Source: Ryuthela nishihirai
Taxonomy: Eukaryota; Arthropoda; Arachnida; Araneae; Heptathelidae
Assembly (NCBI GenBank): GCA_038380435.1
Contig: JAWZYU010000007.1
Coordinates: forward strand, 28,189,001-28,253,000
DNA length: 64,000 nt
Reading direction: 5' to 3'
The position numbers were made by a program, and so were the translations under genes. How positions within the stretch are numbered: position 1 is the first letter of the stretch; each line of letters opens with the position of its first letter. Below, piece after piece: positions 35,871-46,386 of the stretch. Under the pieces are notes generated by a model. The model made no database searches. It had not been told where the DNA came from and was given only the letters and a program-made list of their open reading frames with translations.

Positions 35871-35881
35871 ACTAATTATCA
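35871..35881 (+). repeat. Left target-site duplication of the RTE-like element
   Basis: ACTAATTATCA, repeated exactly at 39464-39474 directly after the element tail. Confidence 0.92.
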
Positions 35882-38800
35882 ATAGAAGCAAAGAGTTCAG
35901 GTGCCTGCGATGACTTCTGCTCAGGATTATCCACCAGCTGATAAACATATCCTGTGGATCTATTCACTTGGGGCTGTCAACCCACAAACAAAAAGAAAAC
36001 ACAGCGGAAGATTTTCCCTCCACAGAAGCCCACCAGTGCAGCAAAATCAGGATCCATAATCAAGCTCAGAGCCATATATCTGTCCAGTCCAGTAGGTTTA
36101 TATGGTCAGCACCAGGACCCTGTGTGGTTGACCACTCCTCAGCAGGGTAGAAAAAAAAGAAAAGTAGCCATAGTTGTCCAGATCAGTAGGCCACACTAAT
36201 CTGGCAGCCCTCCCCTTCCGTTCACTTCCACAAGAGAGTATCTCTTTTGAAAGTTACTAACGGTCCGCACCACGAGAAGGCGGGGTTGGACATTAGGTGC
36301 TAGGCCTGGCCGGTTCTATGCATCATCACAGGGGATTGGTGCATAGCTCTCCTTCCAGTGACTACCTAGCTACCATTTACAGACTCTTCATTGGAGGAAG
36401 TCTTCCAGTGTAGATGGCTTCAGCCTTTAGTAGTGGGGGAACGGGTCTTTGCCCCATGTCTGCGATTAGGGGGCTGTTTGATATTGTCGGCATTCCCTCT
36501 CTCAATAAACATAGTTTCTTTAAACATCCCACTAACCATTTTCTCTCCATAGGTAGTTGGAATGTGAGGACTCTGCACAGAGCTTTTTCTCTTGATGTCC
36601 TCACACAAGAATTCCACCGTTATAATTTAGATATTCTCGGCTTGCAAGAGACCAGATGGACAGATAAAGGTCAGATTCTTAAAAATAATCTAAAATTTCT
36701 CTTTTCAGGGAGGGACGACAAAAAGCATCACCAAGGCGTGGGTCTGCTTCTCAGCAGACACGCTAGCGATGCTCTTCTAGGATATGAGTGCATTAATGAA
36801 AGGTTTCTTACAGCAAAATTTCAGACAAGCGTTAAAGACTTGAATGTTATCTGCTGTTATGCCCCCACTGAGGATGCCGATGAGGATGAGAAGGATAGGT
36901 TTTATGAACAACTTCAGGATATTTTGAATTCTGTCAAGAAAGGAGATATTACCCTTGTTCTTGGTGACTTCAATGCCAAAGTTGGTACTGACTCTGACCT
37001 TTGGGGAGGAGTAATAGGCCCTTTTGGTATTAGTAGCTGCAATAGCAATGGGCAACGTCTCCTACAGGTAAGTAAACTCAATGGATTCAGAATAACTAAC
37101 ACTTATTACAAACACCGCGACATACATAAGTACACATGGGTTTCACCTGATGGGCTGCATAAGAATATGATTGATTACATATTAATTAACAGCAAATGGA
37201 CTAGTTCTGTTAGGAATACCAGGGCATATAGGGGAGCTGAAATTGGATCTGACCATTACCTTGTTAAAAGTGTGTTGCAACTTAAACTTAAAAAGTGTTG
37301 TGCTAGGGTTAAAAAATTTACTTTTAATACTGAAGCTCTGAAAGATCCAGTTATAGCCAAAGCTTACCATGATAGGTTACTTAGTCATTATGACAGTCAT
37401 GTTTTGCTTACTACTGAAGTTGAGGAAGAATGGGATCATTTTAAACAGGCTTTTTTGGACACTAACAGTACTCTTTTAGGAAAAAAGGAGCAGAAGAGGC
37501 AAAATTATCTGAGTGATAAGGCTCTTGAGCTTATTTCGGAAAGAAAGAACTGCAGGAATGCCCTTAATCAATACCCTACTAGTCCTAATAGAAAGCATTA
37601 CAGAGACCTTAATAAACTTGTAAAGGATCAGTTAGCTGCTGATAAGAATCTTTGGCTTGATGGTTTGGCTGACAAAGCCGAGGAAGCAGTTAGACAGCAC
37701 AACAGCAGAGAGCTGTACCAGATAGTTAATGTTTTGTGTGGTAGAAAACGGACAGGCATACAAGGATTGAAGGATAAACAAGGTAAGGTTATAGAAGGGG
37801 AGGATTCTGTCATGGCTAGGTGGGCTGAGCATTTCAGTGATGTTCTAAACAATGTAGTTAGTTCTACTCCCATTGTTTGCAATGATGATAGATGCATTGG
37901 TGGCTTTAATGTTGGCCCTATAACACAATCTGAAGTTATTTTGGCTGTTTCTAAACTTAAACTTCATAAATCCCCAGGGGTAGATGAAATTACTACGGAA
38001 ATGCTTAGAGCTGGGAATGTTTCAGTTACCACTTGGATGACTGAAATTCTGAATCTCTTTTATGATAAAGGCATGGTTCCTAAGGATTTTACCAGAGCTA
38101 TTGTTATCCCTATTTTCAAAAAAGGTGATCGCAGTTCTTGTGATAACTATAGGGGTATCAGCCTACTCTCTGTTCCAGGTAAAGTTCTTTCCATGATTGT
38201 GCTTAATAGAATTAAGAATCTGGTTGACAGGCAATTGCGTGATGAGCAATGTGGATTCAGAAGTGGTAGGGGATGTGTGGTTCAGATATTTTCACTTAGG
38301 CAGATTCTTGAGAAATGTTTAGAGTTTCAGAAACCTTTGGTTGCTAGCTTTGTTGATTTCAAAAAGGCTTTCGACTCTGTTGATCGTCATAATTTGTGGT
38401 TGATTGTGAAATCATATGGTATACCAGACAAGTTAGTTAACATTATGAAAGCTCTCTATAATAACACTGAGTCGTGTGTGAGAGTTGGTAAGGCTTGTAG
38501 CAATTGGTTTAGCATTACTTCTGGTGTTCGACAAGGGTGCATTTTGTCTCCTTTTCTCTTTAGCTTGGTTATTGATTATGTTATGCGAAATTCACTTCAA
38601 GGGAAAGATTTTGGCCTTAAATGGGCTGGAGTTACGAAAATTTCTGATTTAGATTATGCTGATGATTTAGCCCTTTTGGCAAATGATGTTGATGAGATGA
38701 ACTCTTTCATTCGAGCTGTTGATGAGACTGGTAGTAGAGTAGGTTTGGTTATAAACAGAGAGAAAACTAAAGTGATGAAAATTGGTCAGGCAGGCTGTGA

Positions 38801-39463
38801 TTCAGTTAATCTGAATGGTTGCAGTCTTGAGCAGGTGTCACAGTTTAATTATCTTGGGAGCTATGTAACAGATAATGGTGATGTGCGGCATGAGATTAAC
38901 AGACGAATAGGGATTGCTGCTGGGACTTTTAAGAATCTATGGAGAGTGTGGAGAAATAGGCGTATACACCTAAAGACTAAAATTAGACTGTATAATAGTT
39001 TGGTTCTTTCTAGGGTTAGTTATGGTAGTGAAACTTGGACACTTTGTAAACAAGATAACAGGAAACTAGATGCTTTTGATTCCAGATGCTTACGCAGTAT
39101 CTTGGGCATTAGGTGGTTCAACTTTGTAACTAATGATGAGATTAGGAAAATGAGTTTGCAACCTCCTTTAAGCAGCATATTGTGCAGAGAGAGACTCCGT
39201 TGGTTTGGCCATGTTGCCCGTATGAATAATTATAGATTGGCGAATAGGGTTATGAACAGTGTGCCTAAAGGCCTCAGAAAGAAGGGGAGACCTAGGATGC
39301 GGTGGGCAGACAATGTCAAACAGGACCTTGTTAGAATTGGTGTGCAGTGGCCAGATGCAGTAGATGTAGCTCAGGATAGACTTGCTTGGAGAACTAAATT
39401 GCATGGTCTGGTTGGACCTCCGTAGCCCATGGCTGCTTGAGGATGATGATGATGATGATGATG
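35882..39463 (+). mobile_element. Full-length RTE-like non-LTR retrotransposon
   Basis: Bounded by an exact 11-base target-site duplication. It has a 532-base 5' leader, one long intact ORF (36414-39425), a very short 3' UTR and a tail of GAT trinucleotide repeats (39441-39463) instead of poly(A). A single endonuclease-RT ORF with a short-repeat tail fits RTE/BovB-type elements. The intact ORF and perfect duplication point to a recent insertion. It sits in SMN intron 3 in the same orientation as SMN. Confidence 0.92.
36414..39425 (+). CDS. RTE-like ORF: AP-type endonuclease plus reverse transcriptase
   Basis: 1003 residues, no interruption. N-terminal AP-like endonuclease: SWNVRTL (48-54), LGLQETRW (75-82), GDFNAK (184-189), IDYILI (253-258) and SDHYLV (279-284), which are the expected metal- and DNA-binding motifs. 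The RT domain follows: SPGVDEITTEML, NYRGISLL, FVDFKKAFD with catalytic D648, GVRQGCILSP, and YADD at 748-751 with catalytic D750/D751. The C-terminal region has LRWFGHVARM near 928 and a KKGRPRMRW basic motif. All key residues are present, so it could be active. Target-primed reverse transcription in the nucleus is the expected role. The ATG choice is the first in frame after the leader. Confidence 0.93.
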   Translation: MASAFSSGGTGLCPMSAIRGLFDIVGIPSLNKHSFFKHPTNHFLSIGSWNVRTLHRAFSLDVLTQEFHRYNLDILGLQETRWTDKGQILKNNLKFLFSGRDDKKHHQGVGLLLSRHASDALLGYECINERFLTAKFQTSVKDLNVICCYAPTEDADEDEKDRFYEQLQDILNSVKKGDITLVLGDFNAKVGTDSDLWGGVIGPFGISSCNSNGQRLLQVSKLNGFRITNTYYKHRDIHKYTWVSPDGLHKNMIDYILINSKWTSSVRNTRAYRGAEIGSDHYLVKSVLQLKLKKCCARVKKFTFNTEALKDPVIAKAYHDRLLSHYDSHVLLTTEVEEEWDHFKQAFLDTNSTLLGKKEQKRQNYLSDKALELISERKNCRNALNQYPTSPNRKHYRDLNKLVKDQLAADKNLWLDGLADKAEEAVRQHNSRELYQIVNVLCGRKRTGIQGLKDKQGKVIEGEDSVMARWAEHFSDVLNNVVSSTPIVCNDDRCIGGFNVGPITQSEVILAVSKLKLHKSPGVDEITTEMLRAGNVSVTTWMTEILNLFYDKGMVPKDFTRAIVIPIFKKGDRSSCDNYRGISLLSVPGKVLSMIVLNRIKNLVDRQLRDEQCGFRSGRGCVVQIFSLRQILEKCLEFQKPLVASFVDFKKAFDSVDRHNLWLIVKSYGIPDKLVNIMKALYNNTESCVRVGKACSNWFSITSGVRQGCILSPFLFSLVIDYVMRNSLQGKDFGLKWAGVTKISDLDYADDLALLANDVDEMNSFIRAVDETGSRVGLVINREKTKVMKIGQAGCDSVNLNGCSLEQVSQFNYLGSYVTDNGDVRHEINRRIGIAAGTFKNLWRVWRNRRIHLKTKIRLYNSLVLSRVSYGSETWTLCKQDNRKLDAFDSRCLRSILGIRWFNFVTNDEIRKMSLQPPLSSILCRERLRWFGHVARMNNYRLANRVMNSVPKGLRKKGRPRMRWADNVKQDLVRIGVQWPDAVDVAQDRLAWRTKLHGLVGPP

Positions 39464-39474
39464 ACTAATTATCA
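39464..39474 (+). repeat. Right target-site duplication of the RTE-like element
   Basis: ACTAATTATCA, identical to 35871-35881. Confidence 0.92.
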
Positions 39475-40153
39475 GTTAGTTTTAAATGCAAATATTTTTA
39501 TCAGTATATTACTTTTGTAATGCAAGGTGTCAAGAAAATAATGGTGGGCTTTTAAGAACCTATATGTATGAAAATTATATTCATATTCAAGAAAGTAATA
39601 TTTTAATTGAAAGGATACCTCAAATAGTTTTGAATATAATGTGCACCATTCGTGACCCTGCATATGTTCAATTGATATTTTACCTCTTGCTGTACATGCT
39701 GCAGCTCTCTCTTGTTACTTGCTCATTGTTTCTCTTATTCAGGCTTTTAAATGATTCAGGTCTTGAATTTTGTCCTTGTAAGCATAATTCTTTATAAAGT
39801 CCCAGAGGAAAAAAACAGGTTATCAAATCAGGGTTCCTTGGTGGCCATAAAATTGGACCACCCTGCCAATCCATCTATCAGTAACTGTCCATGGTAAGCA
39901 GTAGAATATGGATGGAACATATTCAGGATCACAAACAGTCCAAAAGTGGAAATTCCCTAATTAGTGCAAAACTATTTGACATACACTCTCAATTGCAATT
40001 GGTAGCACTAATACAAAAAGTAAGTATCCTCAGAGTGGCACAGCCATGATGTTTAAAACTGAAACTTGAAACTGTTTAAAACTGTTCAATATAAACTTAA
40101 AAGCTAATAATTCCTAAAAAGAAAGTAAAATTTTGCAGAGGTGGTAAATGCCT

Positions 40154-40284
40154 TTAACCCTTTAATGCCCATAACAGCCTAAAACTGGCAACATTTTGAA
40201 ATGGACTCGTCCAAATAATGCTATTCCTTTATCTTTATTACCCTCTACCCTTTTTGTGAATTTTCCTGGGCGTTAAAGGGTTAA
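40154..40284. mobile_element. 131-bp MITE with TTAACCCTTTAA ends
   Basis: TTAACCCTTTAATGCCCA at the left is mirrored by TGGGCGTTAAAGGGTTAA at the right, with one mismatch. Its interior words (GGCAACATTTTGAAATGGAC) resemble the complement of 46165-46225, which marks a related partial copy there. Confidence 0.75.
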
Positions 40285-40911
40285 GGAAATAGTGTTGTTG
40301 ACTCCCTCCCAGCCATAGGAGCCTGATTCCCAAGCCAAGGAAATCTTTTTTGCTTCCACATCCAAGTCTTCATTCATTCTCAGGAAATAACAAAAGTTCA
40401 TTTTTTAATGAAAAACCAAGAAATAAAATAACCTAAAGCAATGTTTAAAAGAATATCTGCAACATGTTGTAAGTCTTTCTCATCAGAACAAAATGGAGAA
40501 GATGCAAAACTCCGAAAGTTTTTAACCCTTAAAGTGTCTGGTTTCACTCTGGTGGCCAAGTTAAGTATTTTCAGAAAATAAAATCACAACTTTAGGAACT
40601 CATCCTGAGGTAACTAATGAAGGGAAATAATCACATTATATACCAAAAGAAAAACATTTAATTGTTATTAACGGCAAAAATTCAAAGAAAAATAAAATTT
40701 AGATTAAAGTTTTTAAACATTTAGTAAAAAATTAAAAAAAAAGTATTTATTTCATTTCTTCCAAATTATTTCATTATTCTAATGCAATTAGTTCATAATA
40801 TTTTCATTAATGCTTAAAATCTTTCATTTATTTAATTTTTTCTAAATTTTTTGTCATTTATGCAAATAACATACATTCAGTGCTCACTGAATTATGACCA
40901 CCTCCTCCATG

Positions 40912-41310
40912 TTATATCAGTGGAAGCTAACTTTAAAGCTGTATAACTTCTAAACTAGCATTTTATAAGTAAATGTAATGGAAGATAAATTAAAGATCTC
41001 AATCAAATCTATCTAAATCTCAATTTCCAATAATGTTTGCTTTGTACTTAAAGAGTTGTGGATTTGAATATTTAATAGCAACAATACAAGTCTTAGGAAA
41101 ATGAAAGGCATTTAAAATAATGATAGGCATTGTTAAATATTCAAACTTCCATAACTCTTTAAATACCAAGGGAATATTGTTAAAAATCAAGTTTTAATAG
41201 ATTTGATTGAAATCTTTAATTTATTTTCCATTACATTTTCTCATAAAATGCTTAGTTTAGAAGTAATAGAGCATCTAAGTTAGCTTCAACTGACATCATA
41301 AAGGAATGAC
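40912..41310. mobile_element. Palindromic MITE (family P), copy 2
   Basis: CATGTTATATCAGTGGAAGC..ATTAAAGATCTCAATC at the left is mirrored by GATTGAAATCTTTAAT..GCTTCAACTGACATCAT at the right. Same layout as 19376-19942. Confidence 0.75.
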
Positions 41311-42093
41311 TTCTGTTTGAAACCTCGCCTCCTCATACTGAAGTGATCTATCCCCTGACGTATATACAGTGTAAATTGTTAAAACAATTTAATTTTTAGA
41401 AGTTTTAGTTTCATTTGCTAGAAATTTGCACTGAATGCTGGGATGAATAATAACCTAGAAATACTGAAATATGTTGAAGTGAAAAAAAAAGAGTAAAACA
41501 ACAGTAGAAATAAAAAAATATATATATATACTTATGTATTTTGCAATTACTTACAAAATCCTCCTTTTTTTAAAAGAAAAGTTTTTAGTTAATTTTCAAG
41601 AGAATTTTGAAACTATAAGAAAAAATATGTTTACAATAGTTCAAATTAAACTTATGAGCTTAAATCAAAGGGTTGCTTCAAAATGGGAAAAAATAAATGG
41701 ATTGGTAGTAATACGCATATATGGAATGGCAATCTGAGAGCTAGAAGAAATATTTTATGACATATCGTAATGAACTGGACACAAAATGGAAAAGGTATGA
41801 TTTTTCAAGTTTGAATTATCTGCTTTTATGAGATGTTAATAAAAAAATTTTCAAATGGGGATTTCTATTTTTTAAAAATTAAAGTTTCTCTTGTTGTGCT
41901 AGTGGCACTGAGCAGCACCTATGGTAATGGCCTACAGAAATTTGCCATGTGCTACAGCTCCGATGGCTTTGGAAGATTTGAAGAGGTTCAAGTATAGTTA
42001 ATGTAAAATTATCTTGTGTGTATATATATGCTACAATTGCAAAAAAAGAAAATCTATATGCAAACATTTAACATGTATTAATGTTTTGTTTAG

Positions 42094-42312
42094 TGGAAAG
42101 TTGGTGATTTCTGTCAAGCATCATATTCTGAAGATGGTTTGCTGTATGAAGCTCGTATTAAACGGATTAACGGATCAGAAAATACCTGTACTGTACAATA
42201 TGTAGGCTATGGAAATGAAGAAGATGTAAGTATTGATGGAATATTTCCTTCTCAAGGGAGATCAGCAAGGATTCATCAAGAAGATATTGCCAGAACAGTT
42301 TTGGATCATGAG
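42094..42312 (+). CDS. Smn: SMN exon 4 (Tudor domain; vertebrate exon 3 equivalent)
   Basis: Acceptor TTTTGTTTAG. Encodes residues 76-148 starting WKVGDFCQASYSEDG. Tudor aromatic-cage positions are Y86 (Trp102 in human SMN), Y93 (Y109), Y111 (Y127) and Y114 (Y130), with N116 and the acidic EED after it. This surface binds symmetric dimethylarginine. I placed the 3' end at 42312 (GAG then GTATTT) because the read-through VSIDGIFPS completes the last Tudor strand and the 219-base length is near the vertebrate exon (201). A GTAAGT at 42226 offers an alternative phase-0 donor that would give a 132-base exon without that strand. Confidence 0.92.
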
Positions 42313-42662
42313 GTATTTTATTTTTGAAAAAGGAAGAATGTATGAAATCATGTATAAGAGAATGATAGATCACAAAGCATCTGGTGTGTCAATAACCATG
42401 TCACAATTATTAATTTGCAGTGCCATAGCATAATTGGTCTTTTGGATGACTTAAATAGTTTTTAAAAGCAGTGTTGATAGTAGACTAGGACACCATCCCA
42501 ATACTATTATTTAGGCAACTACCTTGAGTTTTTTGTCAATAAGTGTATGTTTTGTGCAAATACAAATATATTTAAAAAATTTATTTAATTATTAGAATTT
42601 TAAGGAATACATTGTTTTTCTTGTTCCTATAGATGCTTCATGACTGTTAATTTGTAATTGTA

Positions 42663-42855
42663 GGCCTAGTGGTTAGCGTGCTTGGCTACTGATCTAAGGG
42701 ACCTGGGTTTGAGCCCCGGTAAGGCATGGATGTTCGTGTTGTTTTCTGCTGAGGTCCTGCCATCCTCTCAGATCTACTGTGGCATATAAACTGACAGGCT
42801 CCTGTTAGACCTCTGTGATAAGCAGCTGCTTGAGGGGGTACTTTATTTTTATTTT
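42663..42855 (+). mobile_element. SINE family A, full-length sense copy
   Basis: Head GGCCTAGTGGTTAGCGTGC (box A) and GGGTTTGAGCCCCGG (box B), then the body with ACTGACAGGCTCCTGTTAG, ending GCTTGAGGGGGTAC and an ATTTTATTTT tail. It lies about 350 bases after the Tudor exon. Confidence 0.92.
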
Positions 42856-43229
42856 ATTTTGGCATGATATTTTACTGATTTTATCTAATGCCTACTTATA
42901 AACAAATATCAAAAAAGAAAGAAAAGATGATAATTAAAATGCTAAAGTAAATAAAAACTTAAATTTTGAAAATTATGATTATAAGCAATAATTAGGCCAT
43001 CCAAATGTATGGGATTCTAGATGTAGTGTAAAAATAAATGTGTTTGACAGAATGCATTTTGCCTAGGTTCCCTAATCACACCTTATGCTAATTGATAGAA
43101 ATTGGTTGAGAAAAGTTTTTCATGCAGATTTTTTGGATGTTATAAAATAATGTTATTAAGTTATAAATTAAACTAGATGGCTGAAATGAATATACACAGT
43201 GCAGTAAGAAAGTGATGATGCTGAATTTA

Positions 43230-43560
43230 AAAATAACAATGTATAGAGCAGCATCTTTATTAAATGTTTCCCTCAAAATAGTCCCAGAGGGACTGAATAC
43301 CCTTATTACAGTGATAACATAAACTTTGGAAATACTTTGTTAAATTCATCTTCTGCTAAATTGCTAAATTTATCTTCTGTAATGGTATTAAGTTCTCCCA
43401 TCGTACTATTCTAAATGTCATCATCCATATCAAATCAGTGACCCTTTCTGTCTCAGTTCCAACTTGGGAAACAGAAAAATGTCTTCTGCAGCCAGATTGG
43501 GAGAATTGAGTGGATGATTGAGCACTGCAACATTTTTTTTTGTCCAAAGAGTGTGACACA
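43230..43560 (-). pseudogene. Mariner-like transposase remnant, C-terminal part
   Basis: Read across frames, the minus strand gives degraded forms of the mariner C-terminal blocks: a 'P-x-S/W-L-x-x-x-F-F-x-F-P' stretch, an acidic DDDI segment, LNTITEDKF and finally SLWDYFEGN, the usual end of such transposases. Frameshifts throughout; termini not identified. Confidence 0.55.
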
Positions 43561-43739
43561 AGGTCTTTTCTTTCCTAAGTCTGTGGTAATTATGGATCTT
43601 ATCAATTCTTATTCACATTTAGTTCACTTGACATCATTCTGAGTGTTAATCAACGGTCTCTTGTGTGTAAATTGGGCACTTTCTCCACCTATTCTGGGTT
43701 GGAGATCATTTTTGGTTGTCCATTGAGAGTGCCATCTTC

Positions 43740-44475
43740 AAGGAAGAATGTGCCAGCATCATGATTTTTCTAACTTTGAACATGGTGTGATTGTGGGGGA
43801 ACAGTGTTCAGGTGCCAGTACTTGACAACAGCTGTAATAGTGAACTGCTCCCTTCCTGTGGTGTCATAAGACTATGTGACTGGTTCAAGAGCTGTCAACC
43901 AACCAACCAAAGGTCAGACATGGGACAGCCATGTGTGATTGATGGCCATAGGAAGTTAACTACCCAGCTAACTACCTAATACAATGTTGGAATGTCAAGA
44001 CCAATATCCACATGTACATTGTGTTGGACATTTGCACACATGGGCTATGACAGTCAATGCCATCATGGGTGCCCACACTCACTGTGAGACACAAGAAACT
44101 GTACCTTGCATGGACACGTCAGTATCAACACTGGACCTCTGACATGTGGAAATCTGCCACCTGGTCAGATGAATCCTGTTTCCAACTCCGTCATGCTTGA
44201 TGGGTGTGTTTGCATATAGAAAAAGTAACACAGGGCCATTGCACTAGGCTGTATCTTTGGTGTGCAGCAGGCTAGAGACAGTGGTGGTTTGGTTTTGGGA
44301 CTGTTTTTGTAGCATGCCTTGGGTCCACTGATCACAGTGAATTAGTGGCTCAGTGGGTCCACCTACCTTTCTATCGATGCTGACTAAGTACACCCCTTTA
44401 TAATGATAGTGTATCCAGATAACAGGTTGTAAACTGGTTTCAGGAACATGACAACGAATTCTTTTTCCTCTCATG
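43740..44475 (+). pseudogene. Tc1-like transposase remnant
   Basis: The plus strand carries broken Tc1 blocks: LCDWF near 43870, and KLYLAWTRQYQHW..MWKSATWSDESCFQLRH around 44098-44200, which matches the 'W-x-x-x-H-x-x-W...W-S-D-E-S-x-F' part of the DDE domain. Stops and indels follow. No terminal repeats found. Confidence 0.65.
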
Positions 44476-45261
44476 CCCCCACTCCCCCAAATTAATATAA
44501 TATTTCTCCTATTTAGGGGAAGTATGAAACTTCCTGAAGTTTTAGTAGCTAGCCCTTCATAAGTGATTTTGAATAACTGCTAATGCTAAGTCTATGGGAT
44601 TTTGAGAAATTAAACTCATCCACTCCAGTTTTGGTTGGCCTCAGGGGGTTTGCTATACTCTGGTGAAGGGAATGTTCATGCAAAGTTTGCCTGTAGCTCT
44701 TCTGGGGACTGAATGCATAAGCAGGCAGACACACAAACACATAAAATGTCTTCTTTATGTATTAGATTTTGCATTTCTCTTTATAAATGTTTCTACTTCT
44801 TCCATTTTAATCCTTCATGAAATCTGTAAAGGCTTTGTTCTTAGCTTATACTGCTTCTTTGCATTCATAAAAATGTAAATGCTAAGTGCAGGTGATCCAG
44901 ATATTTTTCATAGCAGGATTATGAAAATTTTTTGGATAGCAGACTCCTTTATATTTTTTTAAATTTTTGAAGGATTCCAAAAGAAAAATTAGATACAAAA
45001 GGCAATTATTGAGCAGAAATTTAGATTACTGTGAACTGATGAAATATGAAAATAAAATTACTATTTAAATTTAATGACAAAGTATTTAGATTTGAAATGG
45101 CAGAATATTATCTAAAATAATTGCATTAAAGTAAGGAGGGTAGTGTTATTTTAGTTGGTGAGCAGAGTTTTGTACTGTTTCATTTGCATATTTCTAAACC
45201 TTTGTATACATCATGACTTCTGATCATAAAATATAAATGTCTTTTAAAATTTTTATTCCAG

Positions 45262-45480
45262 AATCATGATATTGAAGGGGAAGAATCAAGTATTTATAGT
45301 GAAGATCATAGTCCTCCAACAGTGAGGCATGCAAAGCATGCTGGTGATAGTTGCTACCACAGTTCCTCCTACCCAAAGGACACAATTCCAAATTCTAATA
45401 CTTCATATCCTAACTGTAATTGGCAACCACCAATGCCGCAGCCATCATTATCTGTATTAAATGGTTCCATTATGCCACCA
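45262..45480 (+). CDS. Smn: SMN exon 5 (linker; vertebrate exon 4 region)
   Basis: Acceptor TTTATTCCAG, donor GTAAGT. Its 219 bases encode residues 149-221, starting NHDIEGEESSIYSEDHSPP and ending LSVLNGSIMPP. It is Ser/Pro/Asn-rich with an acidic start, the poorly conserved stretch between the Tudor domain and proline-rich region of SMN. Both junctions are phase 0 and join cleanly to the neighbouring exons. There is no domain of its own; the call rests on the open frame, splice sites and position. Confidence 0.88.
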
Positions 45481-45929
45481 GTAAGTACATTCTATTTATA
45501 TTCTCCATAAGTAATTGTGTATAAGAAACAATTCTAAGATTTTGAATTACAGTCTAATTTTGCTTCCTTTCAGAACATAAGAAGCTTAAATGAAATAATG
45601 AAAGATTAAATATTTCTATAGTGGCACTTTTAGAATTTCAAGAGTACTTAAGTACCACTTAAAATGTAGATGCTTACATAATATCTTGACCAGTTTATTT
45701 TTTATAGGGAATTTAAGAATTTACAGGAAAAGTATCGAGTGCCATCTAAATGTAGATATTTGCCTAATACCTTGGATCAATAACTCTCTTTTAGATGTTA
45801 TCCTCTTAAGCCATTGGGCAACCAATCCTGTCATTCACACTAATGCATGGATATGGAATAAAGAGATTTCAAGTTTCTTCCCCCTATTGAACACACACTT
45901 TGTGTTGATTTGAGACAGATCTTGCTTTT

Positions 45930-46006
45930 CTTACAGACCTTTGTGGCATATTGTATTGATAGACTCATGTGAGACATCTGTAGCAAGCAGTTGCATGAGG
46001 AGTAAT
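45930..46006 (+). mobile_element. SINE family A, diverged tail fragment
   Basis: CTTACAGACCTTTGTGGCAT, then GATAGACTCATGTGAGAC and AGCAAGCAGTTGCATGAGG; an old, diverged piece of the body. Confidence 0.6.
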
Positions 46007-46236
46007 TTAATTTTTTATTATTTAAGATTATTCCACTGTGCAGTTAGTATGCCTTTCACATGAGCTAAATTTTAAGTCTTCAAAGTAAAATTATATTTCA
46101 ACCTTTTCTCTACCATAATGGCCCAAACTGCAAGTAAGAAGTAGTGAGGAGGAAGTAATAGCATTGATTGGACAAGTCCATTTAAAATATTGGCTGTTTT
46201 GGGCCTGTGTGGTACTGAAAGGGTTAAGCATAAATA

Positions 46237-46386
46237 CTATATACCCCCTCAAGCTGCTGCTTGCCACAGAGGTCTGACATGAACCTGTCAATTTAATATG
46301 CCATAGTAGAAGATCTGTTAGAATGGCAGGACCTCAGCAGAAAGACCACAAACAACCGTGCCTTACCCGAGGCTCGAACCCAGGCA
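46237..46386 (-). mobile_element. SINE family A, antisense, head-truncated
   Basis: Tail TATACCCCCTCAAGC, body, then CTTACCCGAGGCTCGAACCC (box B complement); the box A part is missing. Confidence 0.88.

Larger units (their letters stand above)
31762..42093 (+). other. Smn: SMN intron 3
   Basis: 10.3 kb, the longest resolved intron. It contains overlapping palindromes at 31837-31884, a partial SINE A at 32117, a Tc1-like element at 33147-34365, the full-length RTE-like element at 35882-39463 in sense orientation, a MITE at 40154-40284, and a palindromic MITE P copy at 40912-41310. The remainder is AT-rich. Confidence 0.85.
42313..45261 (+). other. Smn: SMN intron 4
   Basis: 2.9 kb. Contains a full-length sense SINE A (42663-42855), a mariner-like transposase remnant on the minus strand (43230-43560) and a Tc1-like remnant on the plus strand (43740-44475). 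44480-45261 is AT-rich with nothing recognised. Confidence 0.8.

Noticed and set aside
36377..36617. Minus-strand ORFs at the start of the RTE element
   Set aside because: They overlap the intact endonuclease-RT ORF and leader and have no motif of their own.
42421..42465. Possible micro-exon encoding a GLLDDL-like Tudor end
   Set aside because: The reading runs into a stop with no donor, and the extended Tudor exon already supplies a better match for the last strand.
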